Positions 21,155 to 33,651 of a stretch of 64,000 bases of DNA are shown in pieces. Position numbers and translations under genes: made by a program. Origin of the DNA: Nannochloropsis salina CCMP1776. Lineage: Eukaryota > Sar > Eustigmatophyceae > Eustigmatales > Monodopsidaceae. The stretch is taken from assembly GCA_004565275.1 (NCBI GenBank), contig SDOX01000001.1, positions 1 to 64,000 on the forward strand, in the 5' to 3' direction. The number at the start of each line of letters is the position of its first letter. Positions within the stretch are counted from its first letter, which is position 1. Under the pieces are notes generated by a model that saw nothing but the letters and a program-made list of their open reading frames with translations, did no database searches and was not told where the DNA came from.

Positions 21155-22357
21155 TCATTCATAGCCCACCACTTGGATACCCACCGTCCTCTCCCTCTCC
21201 CCGTCCAGCTCCACCATCATCACCGATTGCCAACGGCCGATTTTCAACTTCCCCCCGCTCACGGGCACCACCAAAGTGTTTCCCAACAGCATGGACAACA
21301 AATGCGCGTGGCAATTTTGAGGTTCCTGGGCCCGCCACTCTTCCACGCTCTCCCACTCCCCTCCTGCTGCCACCCTCCGTTTGTCCTCCTCGGAGGCCGG
21401 GCGCAAATGGATGTCGTTGTGGAGGTACGGGTATTGGGGAGGGGCCAACCTCAAAAGAAATTGGCGAATATCATCCATCAGACGGCTTTCACATTCGTTG
21501 ATCGTCACGGCCGTGGTAGTGTGACGGCTGACGATATGGACCCACCCTTCCACCACCCCGGACTCCCGCACCGCCTGTCGAATCTGCGGCGTGATGTCGT
21601 GCAGGGAGATGCCTGGAGGAGAGGACGAGAGCGAGGAAAGAGGGGAGGTGCCATGGAGCGATGAACGCCCGGCAAGATGGTACGATTATCAATGTCACCA
21701 GACGACAGTCCCGTCATGCTTTTCGTTAAACGCTTTCATGGCATGTCTTACCGCTCTTGGTCGGAAGGCTTATTTCCAGGTAACTAGTCACGGATGGTCC
21801 AGTGTGTTTCTTCGTGTGCTGGGCGCCAAAGCTTACCTTCTCCCCCGTGCCCGTCGTGTCAACCACGTCCGGATCGGGGAGAGAGGCACGATGCACCTCC
21901 AGGGCTGGCGAAGGGGGATGGTATTGATCTGGGGGGGGGATGTGTGGGGTTGTTAAGGGACATAAGGGGAGGGCAAATTTTCAAAAAGTTGAATGCGCGA
22001 CAGTATCATAGCGGGGAAAGGGGAGTCATATGATAACAGGGCAGGTCAAATTGCCAACATGAAGAAAAGAACCGAAGTAGGCGGAGGATGGGGGCTAGCT
22101 TGCCCAATTTTTGGTGTGGCATCTCTAGCAATACCTGATGGTACCGAGGAAATGGAGCTATGCGTGTCATGAATTAGCTGGAGGGCAGCTTGTAGATGAC
22201 CGTGGGCAAGCAGAGTCGTTGTGATTGTCGTAGGAAGACGAGGTAAAGGTGATAGGGGCTGCTTGAACGACTTTGTTGAGGTAATGAAGGCAACCGTTGA
22301 AACACCCACGTATGCAAAAAGCAACAGAGCTAGAAGGGTAGTACTTCTGAACGCCAT
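21155..22357 (-). CDS. YjbQ/UPF0047 family protein with plastid leader
   Basis: Exons on minus: 22357-22135, 21928-21837, 21612-21155. The last exon carries the UPF0047/YjbQ fold: ISLHDITPQIRQAVRESGVV, VSRHTTTAVTINECESRL, YLHNDIHLRP, NCHAHLLSMLLGNTLVVPV and LKIGRWQSVMMVELDGERER. The conserved His and Glu are present. Bacterial members are linked to thiamine-phosphate synthase side activity, but the true role is unsettled. The N-terminus is MAFRSTTLLALLLFAYVGV then STVA|FITSTKSF, an ER signal with Phe at the cleavage site, the classic two-part plastid leader of stramenopiles. Exon 1 to 2 splices cleanly (phase 1). The join 21837/21612 is one base short, so a tiny exon, unusual splice or sequence error lies there. 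Confidence 0.8.
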
Positions 22358-24302
22358 TGCAATCTGTATCGTGCTAATACGGTATGAATGTCGTCTTAGG
22401 GGGTCAAAGTGGTCAACAATAATCAAGGATTATCCGCAATTGGATGCTGAGAGGAGCTCATCACTCGCCGTGGGCGGGCAAACGTTCTTGGAACAACTTC
22501 AACACGCAATTCCCCGAGGAAAAAAAAACACATAGAAGGTCCTCGCATCCACACATGCGCCTTTCCATGCGATATATTCAACTTTTACACTGTGAATTTT
22601 TCGTCTTGTCCGACGGAGGTATCATCTTTCCTCATTGTAACGTCAAAATTTTAATTTTGTTCCACGGCGTAGACTTTCTTTAAAAGCACTTCAATGTCAC
22701 CCCAGAGGTATTTGTGGCGACGTTTACTCCGTCCATATGACAAACGGTTTAATGTGCCGTATCAAACTGACAATTTTTTAATTTGCTATACCTTCTACGG
22801 GGAAAAGAGGGCGGAAAGGCGTGCTAACTTAAACGCATCTGATGATGTGTTTCCCATAGGGCTCCACTGCGTCGACTCGTCACTGGTCGAAGAGAAGCAC
22901 AATCGCTCTAGAAATCGGACGATTACCGCGTTGCTTAAGACTACAGACCTGATACCATGCTCCTTGATGAGTAAATCAGTTACACGGTGATTTCGGCCGC
23001 GTTTTTGGAACCGTCTAGGCTGCTGCCAATGGCTTTCCATTCCCAAGCTCCAACGCAGGGGATGTATTCAGGTCAAAGTTCCTTATTCAAGTCACGCTTA
23101 TCTGCTCTACCTAATAATTGTTACCGCGCCAGAGCAAGAACCACCTTTCGTACAATTATTGGGCTCGATCGTTTAAGGACGTATTTGGAGCCTTCCAAGA
23201 TTTCATTTTTACATCAATCACCCCACACCTTATCTGGGGGACTGCTAATTGATCATGAAATAATTATATCCCCTATTTTTTGCCACAATCTCTTGTCCGA
23301 GTTGAAATACGCTGAGTGTGGGATTGTGAAATTCTTTAGAAGTCCCAATGTTATCGAAATCGGTGGCTCTGCTATGAAAGCATCGGCATGGAAAATAAAG
23401 AACAAAGTAAAAAAGGTACACAACATATGACTGGCTTAAGACGGGAATTTAAAATATCTTTGAATCCTTTTAAACTTCACGCTTATTTCAGTAACTCGGC
23501 CACGTGTTCGCCATTTAAGGGCGCGGAAGTGGCGGCAAAAATATAAACTCAAGACAAGACTCTTAGCTGTTCGGTTGATCAAACGTTGAGGGCTTCGTTC
23601 TTGGGCAAAATTGATTCTGTCAGATTTGGCTTCAGGTGGCCTATTGCCTATTGTGGCTTCCGCGCGCAGCTTGGAGCGTTGACAGACTCTTGAGAACCAG
23701 ATAAATGAGGAGTACAGTATCGCAGAGAACCCGCAGACACGGACATGGATGCTATAAAATATTTCCACAATAATTTTGACTCATCTTATTTTGCTTGATG
23801 TGATCGAATCTTCTAAAGCGAATGCGCCGAGGTGGTACATTTTCTCATGAAAGTTTTGATGCTCGTGTCTGATCAAACCGGGGGAAGAGAAAATTTTATC
23901 TAGTCCGATAAAAGCTGTCCCTAGCTGTTAATTATTGTTCCAAACTATATGTTTGAACACCACTCGACCTAGAAAATCTGACAAGATTGGCGGAAATGAT
24001 AAAGAAGACGATGTTCATTGGAGCAACCTGGTTTCCTCATTCAAAAATTCAACTTTCAACGGGCGAGAGTACAGGCAGTTGGGACCGTTAAGCTGGCACC
24101 TGCTTTATTCCCTGTCTTTTTCTATATGGGCCCTTTTATTTGCAAAGATAACACTGTAAATACATCAAAATAATTGTTAAAATCCAACTCATTCCTTTAT
24201 TTCCCAATTTTTCTTTTGAAAATACTGCGCACACGTACAAGCGACCTAATCCACCAGACAAGTCAGGCTCCCCAAGTGTCGTCCTGCATCGAGGTCGCTG
24301 AC
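22358..24302. promoter_or_regulatory. AT-rich divergent spacer
   Basis: 1.95 kb, clearly AT-richer than the GOGAT region. Frames such as 22987-23430 (+) and 23436-23768 (-) are open but resemble nothing I know. It may hold the two promoters and possibly decayed sequence. Confidence 0.4.
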
Positions 24303-26835
24303 ATGTCAACGAAGTCTGCTACAACGACCCCTGGAATAAAAGCCACTAAAGTTGAAAACACGATGCCTGCACCCACTGCCGCTGCTACACTGAACGGCGA
24401 AAATGATGTATCCACCCCGAAGAAATCCACCAAAGTTTGTGAGCTTCATAAGGATGTCAGCGTTTGGCGCGCTGAGCTTCTGACTCAAACTTTTATTGGA
24501 TGTTGGCGTTGTGCTATGGATCAGGTAAATTTGAGACGTGTTCGGTTGCATGCGGCGAAATTGAGAAGCTTTATGAAAATGTGCTTGATTGGAGGCACTG
24601 GAAAACACCTAGTGAAGCGACTGAATTGATCTTGTACAGGCATAGAAGAGTGCTGACTTACTATTATCTCTTCGTCTCTCAAGTCAACTTTTTGTTTAGA
24701 AGGTCATACGCAAATTGCTATCTCCTTCAAATCCTCTCATTAGTCACTTTTCCTTTTTGTACGGTTAGGCCTGGGAATCACCTCCCCACACACGTCAAAG
24801 TACTCAACAAGCACTTTCATATGTTCTGGCCGTTATAAAGGGGAAAAAAGAGCGTGAAGCCTGCATTAATGAGGTTCTTGGTATACTTTTTGAAGAGGGA
24901 GAGAGGGACAAGTTAGAGCGCGAAAGCCTACGCAAACGAATGGAGGCTTTACAATCGGAGAGTCGAGAGAGTGAAACAAAATGGAAAGCTGCCTCAAGCC
25001 GGGTAAAGGAGCTCGAAAAAGATGAAGAGAAGCTGACTAAACAGCTGGATAAGATGTTGACACGCATTGGTGCCTTAGAAGCGGAAAAAGAGGAGGTACG
25101 AATTATCTCAAGGAGGCAAGGAGGGGAAAAGGCGACTATTTTTTATTTTTTTTCAGAAGGGAATGCCTCTTTCACATAGTTTTTTTCCCCACGACATTTA
25201 CAATAGATTCAAAAGGGGACAACGGTCCTTGAAGAAATGCTACAGCAAGGAGAGAAAGAGCGCATGGCCCTTCGGGATGATGCAGCGGACTCCGAGAAGC
25301 GTGCCGAAGAGTTGAGGAGTCAGCTAGCGGCTGTTCAAGAGCAATGTACGTAGGAAAGAAGACGAGAAACCACAGAACTGAAAAAAAGTGTAGCGAGCTC
25401 GCTGCTGGAGGGAAGAATCAAAATAAGCACAGTCCACTCTAAAACTTATGCCTCGCCGTCCGCAACATGATTTGGCTCGAAACGAATGCATGAAGAGGCG
25501 GAGGATCAATAGGAGCAGAGCAAGGACAGGAGGACTATGGATGACCCCTTGCTGCTTCTCTGGCACTCGACTCATGTTCTCTCCCGACGATTTCCCACCC
25601 AGCACGCCTTGCTACTTCGCGCCTGGAAGAGGAGCTGGCAGCGGCCGTAGCGAGGAACAACAAGAACCGGGAACAATCGTCATCGCCCGTGCCGTCATCT
25701 TCGCTGCATCTCTCACCTACTGGCCTTCCCCAGTCGCAAGTTCAGTTCCAGCAAGCGGAGCCGTCAAAGAATCCATATGTATCGACATGGATATCTGCAT
25801 CGCAGCCGCTGCTGCATGCGGATCAGCACAAACTAGAAACACAAAGATCCTCTGCTTGGCAACCCTCTGTGCCTTCTACAACGGCAGGAGCTGTGATACT
25901 GGATAACAAACCCCTCCCTTCCTCCAATAATTTCCAATCGTCATCACATCAACCTCAACGTCCCCAAGAGGACCAACGGCTGAAGGAACCAGACGATCCC
26001 TTTGACGTAGCGCCCCCGACAACGCTTGCTCCTGGGTTATCGATCCACCGCGCCGACGGAACCGTGTCCAACACGAGGGAGAAAGGGGAGGGCACCGTTG
26101 TCGACTCGACACCGACCATCACTGACAAAACTTCGGACCAAGATCTGGGAGAGGACGGCGGTAAAGGTAATGAAAAAGAAACCACCCGCCTCGAGAAGAA
26201 AAAGAATCCGATTGGCGCATTTTTTGGCAAGTTGACCAGCAAAAACCCCGCAGAAGTCGGCACAGCACGCTTTCCAGGTCGCTCGCTCGCCCGGGGTCCA
26301 GGGGAGGAGAAGTCGAGCTCCAATACCAAACCTCAAAGTAAAGTGCAGGGTCCTACATCCTCCTCCTCCCCTTCATCCCAAGCGTCAAACCAGTCTCCAC
26401 CCCGGCCGAAAATCAGCGTGATCGCCCACATGAACGGTCAAGAGGTGAGGATTCGTGGTGCTGTACGTATCTGACGTAGATTCCGTCCACTCACACTGAT
26501 TCGAAATCCACGTCCGCCCCTGATATTAACAGCGCGTAGCTTTCACCATGTATCAGGACGATCGATTTCAGAAAGTCATGGAACGTTACTTACAAGTGAA
26601 GGACATTCAGGCTCCTGTAGACGAGGTGCGATTCGTAGTCGATGCAAATCACCATACTTTGGGGCCGGAACTCACGCCCATGGACTTTGACCTAAAAGAG
26701 GGCGCTACCATCAATGTGCGTGTACCCGCCGAATACGTGCATGTCAAAGAAGTGACCTCATTGAGCGGAATGGAGGAAGGGAAGGAGGGAGGGAAGGAGG
26801 AAAGGGGAATGGACGAGGCGGAGGCTTACATGTAA
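24303..26835 (+). CDS. Coiled-coil protein with C-terminal SUMO-like (Rad60-SLD) domain
   Basis: Five exons: 24303-24524, 24769-25095, 25207-25345, 25603-26444, 26533-26835; every join keeps frame with GT-AG. The product is about 610 residues. Order: short Thr/Ala-rich start; a charged coiled coil over exons 2-3 (RKRMEALQSESRESETKWKA, LTKQLDKMLTRIGALEAEKE); a long Ser/Pro/Gln-rich disordered region with a basic KKKNPIGAFFGKLTS patch; then a beta-grasp domain, RPKISVIAHMNGQE joined to RVAFTMYQDDRFQKVMERYL, ending LTPMDFDLKEGATINVRVP. That last part fits the SUMO-like Rad60-SLD family, but there is no C-terminal diglycine, so it is a fixed domain, not a processed modifier. A DNA-repair or scaffold role is only a guess. 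Confidence 0.72.
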
Positions 26836-28086
26836 TGTTGGAACCTCAGATACCATCGAATAGATAGCTGGGGGGGATTTCGAACGGCAAGATTAAAACA
26901 TGGAAAGAGGAGCATTCATATAGGATTTTCTCTGTCTTGCATTGGCATAAATGAACGTATGTGGAAAAGAAGACCCGACCCGTACCACGGACGGGAAGAG
27001 AACTTCCTATGTCTGCGATGAAATTGCCGAGGGTTTCGGAAAGTGTTATGATATAAAGCCTCGTTACATATATTGAAATGATGGTGACGCAAGCGTAAGA
27101 TTTTCATATTCAAAATATGGTCATTTGTAGGGCTAGGACATTAACGGACAAAACTACCAGTACCTTGGTATCACGGAAATGCTGAGCCCAAGAAAGAAAG
27201 GAGGAAAGTAATGCACCCAAGAAATACAAATGCCATGTCTAGTACGATTCCATGGTCCCCACGATAGACTCCACACAAAATGAGACTGTCGTCAATATGA
27301 AGTTCATTATTAACATATTGAGTTCATTATTAACGACAATTGCGACAAGGACAGTCTCTACGGATCTACTCATATTCGTGTGAATGCGGAGGAAGGAGAT
27401 CGAACTGAGAAAAGAGCACCATAATTAAAAAGACTGAAGAAGATTGCTACCACTTGCACGATCAAAACACAGCTACTTTATTTCCATCTTCTGGTCCGCA
27501 CTTCTTCAACGCCCGCCGCGCCAAACTCATCGCACCAAGAAAAGAAAAAAACAATTCATGAGGTGTGTCATGCAGCCATGTACCTTATAAAAGTGTAAAA
27601 ATGTTAAAGTCTAGCCTCCATCGTTGAGCTAGCAGGGGGTTATGCGTGGCTTAGTAGTGCGTAGCAGATCCACCTTCGACTAGTGTTTGCTATTTGCTAT
27701 TTTTGCGATTAGCTCTGGGTCATCTGCCTTTTCTGGGGGGCGAACAATGTACTTGAAATTCAAGCTCAAATTACTTCAGATAATTCAAGGCCGAATGAGA
27801 GGGGGAAATAATAAGACCTTCAAGTGTTGAACAACAAAATCGACCCAAAAAAGGCTGGATTCCAAGGCAGGAGGTTAAATTGCCAGGGTTGTACAACTGA
27901 GCGTGGGGAGGGGGTTGCCTCCTGGCTTTGACGAATTCTCCGATACACAGCCAGCTGTGTACTTGTTTGCAACTGACATCATTTCTACGTACAGACGCCA
28001 CCGTGGTTCTTGCCGTCTGGTCGCTGGCGTCCTTTTGCTAGCTACGAATAGGTCTTTCTTGCCTAAATACTATCCACAACACCCTC
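26836..28086. other. AT-rich spacer upstream of argininosuccinate lyase
   Basis: 1.25 kb with no protein-like frame. A 15-base direct repeat (27301-27315 and 27321-27335) is present. The last part, before 28087, is probably the lyase promoter and leader. Confidence 0.4.
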
Positions 28087-31023
28087 ATGGCGGTAAGTAT
28101 CTCGCTTCGTCTAGGCGCATTTCTCCTTTCCAGTAGAGCGTTAGTGTACATGCTAAAATGTTCATAATGAAGATCAAGCCTCTGGTGTCTATAATTGTCC
28201 GCTATATGCTCTGTCACAGTATTGCTATCATTTTTTGGGCTCCTTGTCCCTTTTCAAACCTCCCCATGGTCCGACGTCCATATGTCAGCATGCTAATTTT
28301 CTAATACGATATTTTGCTGCTTCCAATCATCACTTATAGACGAAAAAGCTTTGGGGTGGCCGCTTCTCTGGCAAGGTTGATCCTATCATGGAGAAATTTA
28401 ACAATTCACTTGTGTTCGACCGCCGCATGTGGGCTGTGGACCTGGCTGGCTCTATGGCGTACGCTAAAGTACGCATTCATCACGTGTTGCTCTCTTTTCA
28501 ATCATTCAATGAATCACACTCGTATGAGATCGTATTCTGGGTCGTTTGGATCGGCCTTTCCTGTGCATCATCTTTCGCATCCTAACTGGCTCTCCTCCTT
28601 GGTTACTGAGGTGTCTGTGTCGCTATTCTGTCAACTCTCGCACCATCGCTTAATTCATTCGACGTCCCACCCTTCATTTTTCGGCAGGCGATTTGTCTGG
28701 CCGGCATCATATCCGAAGCGGAACGGGATGAGCTCTTGAGCGGGTTGTTAAAGGTCAAAGCAGAATGGGCGGAAGACACGTTCGTAGTAAAAGACGGAGA
28801 CGAAGACATCCACACAGCAAACGAGCGCCGGCTGACAGAAATAATCGGCCCAACGGGAGGCAAGCTGCACACAGGTAAGGCGGGATGATATTGGGGTGAG
28901 GGAGGGGAAGGAAGGAGGGAACCAGGGAAGGAAAAACAAAAAGGGAGGGAAGGGAGAAGAGGGAATGTAGAATCTCGGACAGGGTCCTCGCCTGCCTTGT
29001 TTAACAAGGCTAGTGCGGTACCAGACCCTGCGATGGGTTTCAGCCAAGGTTCCCTATAGACAAGACCACTTCCACGCCCTCCCTTGATCTTCTCTTCCAC
29101 CGATCATGCGAATGGGCGGTGGGAGCAGAAAGGCAAGGGAGGTGTGGAAGCGGGCTCCCTCAGGTTTCTGGCTGCGAAGGAATCGCCATGCGGTCAAAGA
29201 AGTATAGGGGCCCTACATGCTAGAAGAGACTTTTCCCTTGCCTTTCATTCCTCTCCTTCCCTCTCTCCCAGTGTATTCCTCGAATCATCTAATATTGCCC
29301 TATCACATGCTCGTCCCAATCCGTTATTTCCCGCTCCCTCCCTTCCTTCTTCCCTCCAGGACGCAGCCGCAATGACCAGGTCGCCACAGACGTGCGCCTC
29401 TACCTCCGGGAGGAGACCCGGCGTCTCCAGTCCCTCCTCGTCGAGCTCCTCCACACCATGACCAGCCTTGCCCGGGAGCACCTTCCCCTCCTGATGGCCG
29501 GCTTCACTCACTTGCAGCCCGCCCAACCCATCCGCTTCTCCCATTGGGTCATGTCGCACGCGGCTGCATTGCTCAGGGACTTGCAACGTCTGGTGGATCA
29601 GGAGCAACGCATCAACGTCTTGCCCTTGGGAAGCGGGGCTTTGGCGGGGCACGCCTTTGGGATCGACCGGGAATTCTTACGCCAAGAGCTGGGCTTTGCA
29701 GGCGTGTCGTTGAACAGCTTGGACGCCGTCTGCGACAGGGATTTCATCGCCGAGTTCCTCTCGTGGGCTGCCTTGACCACGGTTCATCTCTCTCAGGTGG
29801 CGGAGGACCTGATCATCTACAATTACACTAAGCAAGTAAGTGCTTCTCCCCCCGCCCTCTCTCCGCCCCTCCCGCGCGTTTTGCGGTCAAGGAAAATCCC
29901 CGACTCACGCGGGCACGGCTGCTCCTTCTCTGCCGCAGGTGGGTCTCTCAGACGCCTACTCCACAGGATCCTCCCTGATGCCGCAAAAGAAAAATCCCGA
30001 CGCCTTGGAGCTCCTCCGTGGGAAGGCCGGCCGGGCCCTCGGCGCTGCCACGGGCTTTTTGGCGACATTGAAAGGTCTCCCCCGCTCCTACAACAAGGAT
30101 TTGCAGGAGGATAAAGAACCCCTCTTCGACACCATCGATACCATGGTGGCCGTGCTGCAGATCACGACAGGTGAGGGGAAGATTATCTGAGGATTAGCCC
30201 TCTGATCCTCCCTTGTTCCCGCCCTCCGTTACATGTCCATTCAGAAGTGAGCTCTACGGCTGCCCTGCTGCCGATGGCTTCGTCTCTGCCCTCGGACGTA
30301 CCATTTTCCCATCGTTTTGTGACTTTCTTCTCTGTGCTCTCCTTCACGTCAATCTGGAACTTGAAAAATAGGGGTTTTTGCCACGCTGACACCGAACAAG
30401 GAGGCCCTGGCCGCCCAGGTAGGAGGAAACGGGAGGGACGTAAGGCAATGAATCCAAAAACCAATCGAGGAAAACCGAGGAGAAAAGTAGGATGATCGAG
30501 GAAAGGTCCGGCCGCAGGGGGGAGGGAAAGGGAGAAAAAGAGCGCCGAAGGAAGGCCCACGCATAAAGGGACGAATATTTGACGGCAGTTCGATTACAAG
30601 TTCTCACGATATTCTAAATCACGACCAAATTGCACATCAAAGTACCGCTTAATTGGATTCTCCTCCCGGTCCTCTCTCTTTTCCCTGCCCCTTCTCCATC
30701 TCCCTGCACCCTTCCCTCAGCTGGTCCCCGAGATGCTCGCCACGGACCTTGCCGAATACCTGGTTCGTAAGGGCGTGCCTTTTCGAGAGACCCACCACAT
30801 CTCCGGGGCTGCCGTTAAACTGGCAGAGGAGCGGGGGGTACCTCTCTCGTCCCTGACTGCCGGCGATTTGCAAGCGCTCCATCCGTGCTTTGGGGAAGAT
30901 GTCGCGGAAGAGGTTTGGTCGTATGAGAAGAGCGTGGAACGGAAGAACGCGCCGGGAGGGACGGCCATGGCCTCGGTGCGGGCTCAGATCGACGCGGTGG
31001 AAAGTTACGTGACAGCGTTGTGA
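28087..31023 (+). CDS. Argininosuccinate lyase
   Basis: Splits argininosuccinate to arginine and fumarate in arginine synthesis or the ornithine-urea cycle. Exons: 28087-28092, 28340-28468, 28688-28874, 29360-29835, 29939-30170, 30372-30418, 30721-31023; all phases close with [14 protein letters not shown] opens the fold, [20 protein letters not shown] and [19 protein letters not shown] form the first conserved region, and [20 protein letters not shown] is the fumarase/lyase signature with the catalytic Ser loop. [13 protein letters not shown] carries a catalytic His. Length of about 465 residues is normal. The first coding exon is only ATG GCG, placed by the good GTAAGT donor and the family start MA-x-KLWGGRF; no targeting leader is evident, so the enzyme may be cytosolic. 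Confidence 0.92.
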
Positions 31024-31272
31024 GGCAAAGTGTGGTGGGAGGGGAGATTGAAGGGAGAGACTACCTGGAGAGGAAGGGTCGGGAGGGGAGCAGTAGAGTG
31101 CGAAGTATGCTGCTAATCACTGGATTTGGATGCGTTGCATCTCTTGGGCAAAATTAACACATAAAGCAAAATACTGCCTCCCACGCCACACCGCACTGTC
31201 ACCGTTTTTCCCATTTTCTTTCATTTCCACTTGAGCCTCCTGCTCTGCAGGCGAGCGCATGGTACCAACTAC

Positions 31273-33032
31273 TCAATTGCCCACAGGCGGATCATCACGG
31301 ATCAGAACAAAGACATTGCCACGGCCCCCCCTATTGATATATGTCAGAACAAGGATGAATATCAGTAGACATGTGAGGGTGGACACCAGAGGGCTCGGTA
31401 CACTCAGCTAGGCAATCGGGGCAATCCGAGTCCCGTCTTTCGTCCAGGCGCACACCCATGAGTTACAAAGTCAGCCTCCTTTAGCGCTCCCCATGTACGG
31501 TCGACGCGCCAAGACTGCCGCGAAACAGTGGTGGACATGGAGCTTCGGAATCATCGAACAAAACGTCGAAAGAAAAGGACACAACAGGATAAGGAACGGA
31601 CAAGGGGACGGTAAAAAATGAAGCCTGACCTGGAAATGCGCATGTCCTTATCCAGATACGTGGTGTCCAGGTAATTTTCGCTCTGAAATTTGAAATTCAA
31701 CGGTCCCAGGAAGAGCCGTTGGAAAAAGACGTTCACGCGTTGACTGCTAACGGGCTCGATGGTGGCATCGATGGCCTCTTCGATGGCGGGAAGGAAGGGA
31801 ATCGGGCGTATCTGTTCCTCGTTCCTGCCGTTGCCCCCAAAATAAAGAAACGCGAAAACCGACAGGGACGTGATTTTTGGTCAGTCCCAAACCAAGCTCC
31901 CGCCAACAGCCCTGCCTCCCCCCCTTCTCCTTCACAAGTGAACGTGAGCTGACCGCCAAACCGATCCCTGGTACTTTTCTTCCCCCCCCCCTCTATCGCA
32001 CCCCTACCTGGCTGTGCCTCGGGCCAGGTTAATGTATTGATAGATCGGACCCACGGGACGGAAGACAGCGGGGCGGGTTTTGCCTAGGATGGACTCGCTG
32101 GTGGTAAAGACCAGGCGCCAGCGGGCGGTGATGAGGGCCGAGGAAGTGGGACTGATGGGGAGGGAAGGAAAGGAAGGAAGGAGGCCAGGGAGGAGAAAGA
32201 GCAGGTGTCGGTCGATGTGCGATGGATGTGTATGTAATGATGAATTATATGTTCGGGGGGGGGGTGGCTCGGAAAGAGAGAGCGCAAAGCCAGGACTCGT
32301 GTCTCTGGGTGTCATCTCAAAACCAGAGAAAGGTAACGAGCTAAGGTCAGGTGATCAGATGGAAAGAAGACTCGACAGATGCGTAGCGACGATGAGATAG
32401 GAAGGAGGAGGAAACGTCACGGGGAAACGGGAACTGAGTCTGGGGAGGGATAAGGGGAAATCCCGCGGGGACCCCACTGGGCACAGGATGGTCTGAAGGC
32501 GAAGGGAGAGAAGGACGTACGATTTCGTAGGGTTCTTCTTCTCGAGGCTTTTGATGAGCGCCAGGATCGATTCTTGTTGCTCCTGACTTGCTTCCAGGCC
32601 CCGGGAGACTTCTTCGGCTTTCCGGAGCAGCTCGGTTTTGATCTGTGCAGATTGAAGTGTACGTGCATGGCAATGGTGGGCTGAAATGTTCTTCGCAACA
32701 GAATGGCTTATGCGCTTAGAATATTGATAGCATCGTGGCTTTGATCCCAATAAAATTCTATACAACCTGCAACGTAACATTATCCGTGCGCCTTTCAGCT
32801 TCCTTTCACTGACTAGAACTCCATCTCCTCCCCGGCCAATTCAATCTAGAAGGACATTTCAAAAGAGACACACACTCACCTTTGACACAGGACCCCCTGC
32901 TTTAACCGCGGTGCCGGTGGATGATCGTGTCGGGAAGAAATTAAAGCCATGGGTCACCACAGGAGTAAGCAGCAGGCAGATCAATAGGAGGACAAGGAGG
33001 AATAATTGACGGCGGGCGACTAAAACTGACAT
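31273..33032 (-). CDS. Plastid lipid-associated protein (fibrillin/PAP domain)
   Basis: Exons on minus: 33032-32880, 32642-32521, 32151-32008, 31824-31630, 31330-31273; all joins keep frame. The product is about 222 residues. The leader MSVLVARRQLFLLVLLLICL ... VVTHG|FNFFPTRSS has an ER signal core and Phe after the cleavage point, so it should enter the secondary plastid. The PAP/fibrillin fold follows: ILALIKSLEKKNPTKS, then ITARWRLVFTTSESILG, VGPIYQYINLA, and the closing YLDTTYLDKDMRISR followed by GGRGNVFVLIRDD. Fibrillins coat plastoglobules and thylakoid lipid patches. The last exon is short (58 bases). It is divergent from the ADP-ribosylglycohydrolase-like gene. Confidence 0.87.
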
Positions 33033-33651
33033 CGTTCGTTCAGCACTGGGCCGTATTTACTAAGATTTTTTATGCACGTTGTGAATGGATATGAGCTATG
33101 GTAATGATAATGTGTACACGTTGAGGCGTCAGGCAACATGCAATTTCCATGTCCGAATGCGGTACGGATTTATTGCACGTTCAACTCATCGGACAAACGT
33201 AACCCTCCGACGAGAAAGTCTGTAATACAATAGATAGATAAGTACATCTATCATTGTACCGCTTTCTACCAACACTCGTCGAGCACCTGTGTGACAGAGA
33301 CTTTACCAAAAACATGACTTCGGCGCATACGTGGCGTCACATTTCTACTGCTGAGCAAGCATTAGGACCTTCTTGGCGTACATTTTGAGCAAGTAATGCG
33401 AGTAAGAAAAGGAGAGGCGCACGGTATCCTACGCCACCGATGCATTAATATTTTGAAGCCTTGTAGACTGCACTGAGTGTTTGCCGAAATGGACATACCG
33501 CTCTCCTCCAATAACCTCCTCACCCCTCCAGCGTTCGGTCCTTTAAACTTTTATTGTTCACAACACACTGAGGGAATTTTTACATCGACAGGTATCCCAG
33601 CTTTCCTTATCTCCGTGCAGCTCATTAGTGATTCGCGTATTTTTTTCCTGA
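33033..33651. promoter_or_regulatory. Divergent spacer, fibrillin / ADP-ribosylglycohydrolase-like
   Basis: 619 bases, AT-richer than the exons. No protein-like frame recognised; presumed shared promoter region. Confidence 0.4.

Noticed and set aside
22987-23768. Open frames of 110-147 residues in the AT-rich spacer
   Set aside because: No recognisable family, no splice support and poor codon character; may be chance.
27301-27335. 15-base direct repeat, considered as target-site duplication or attachment site
   Set aside because: Only 5 bases separate the copies and no element lies between; likely a small tandem duplication.
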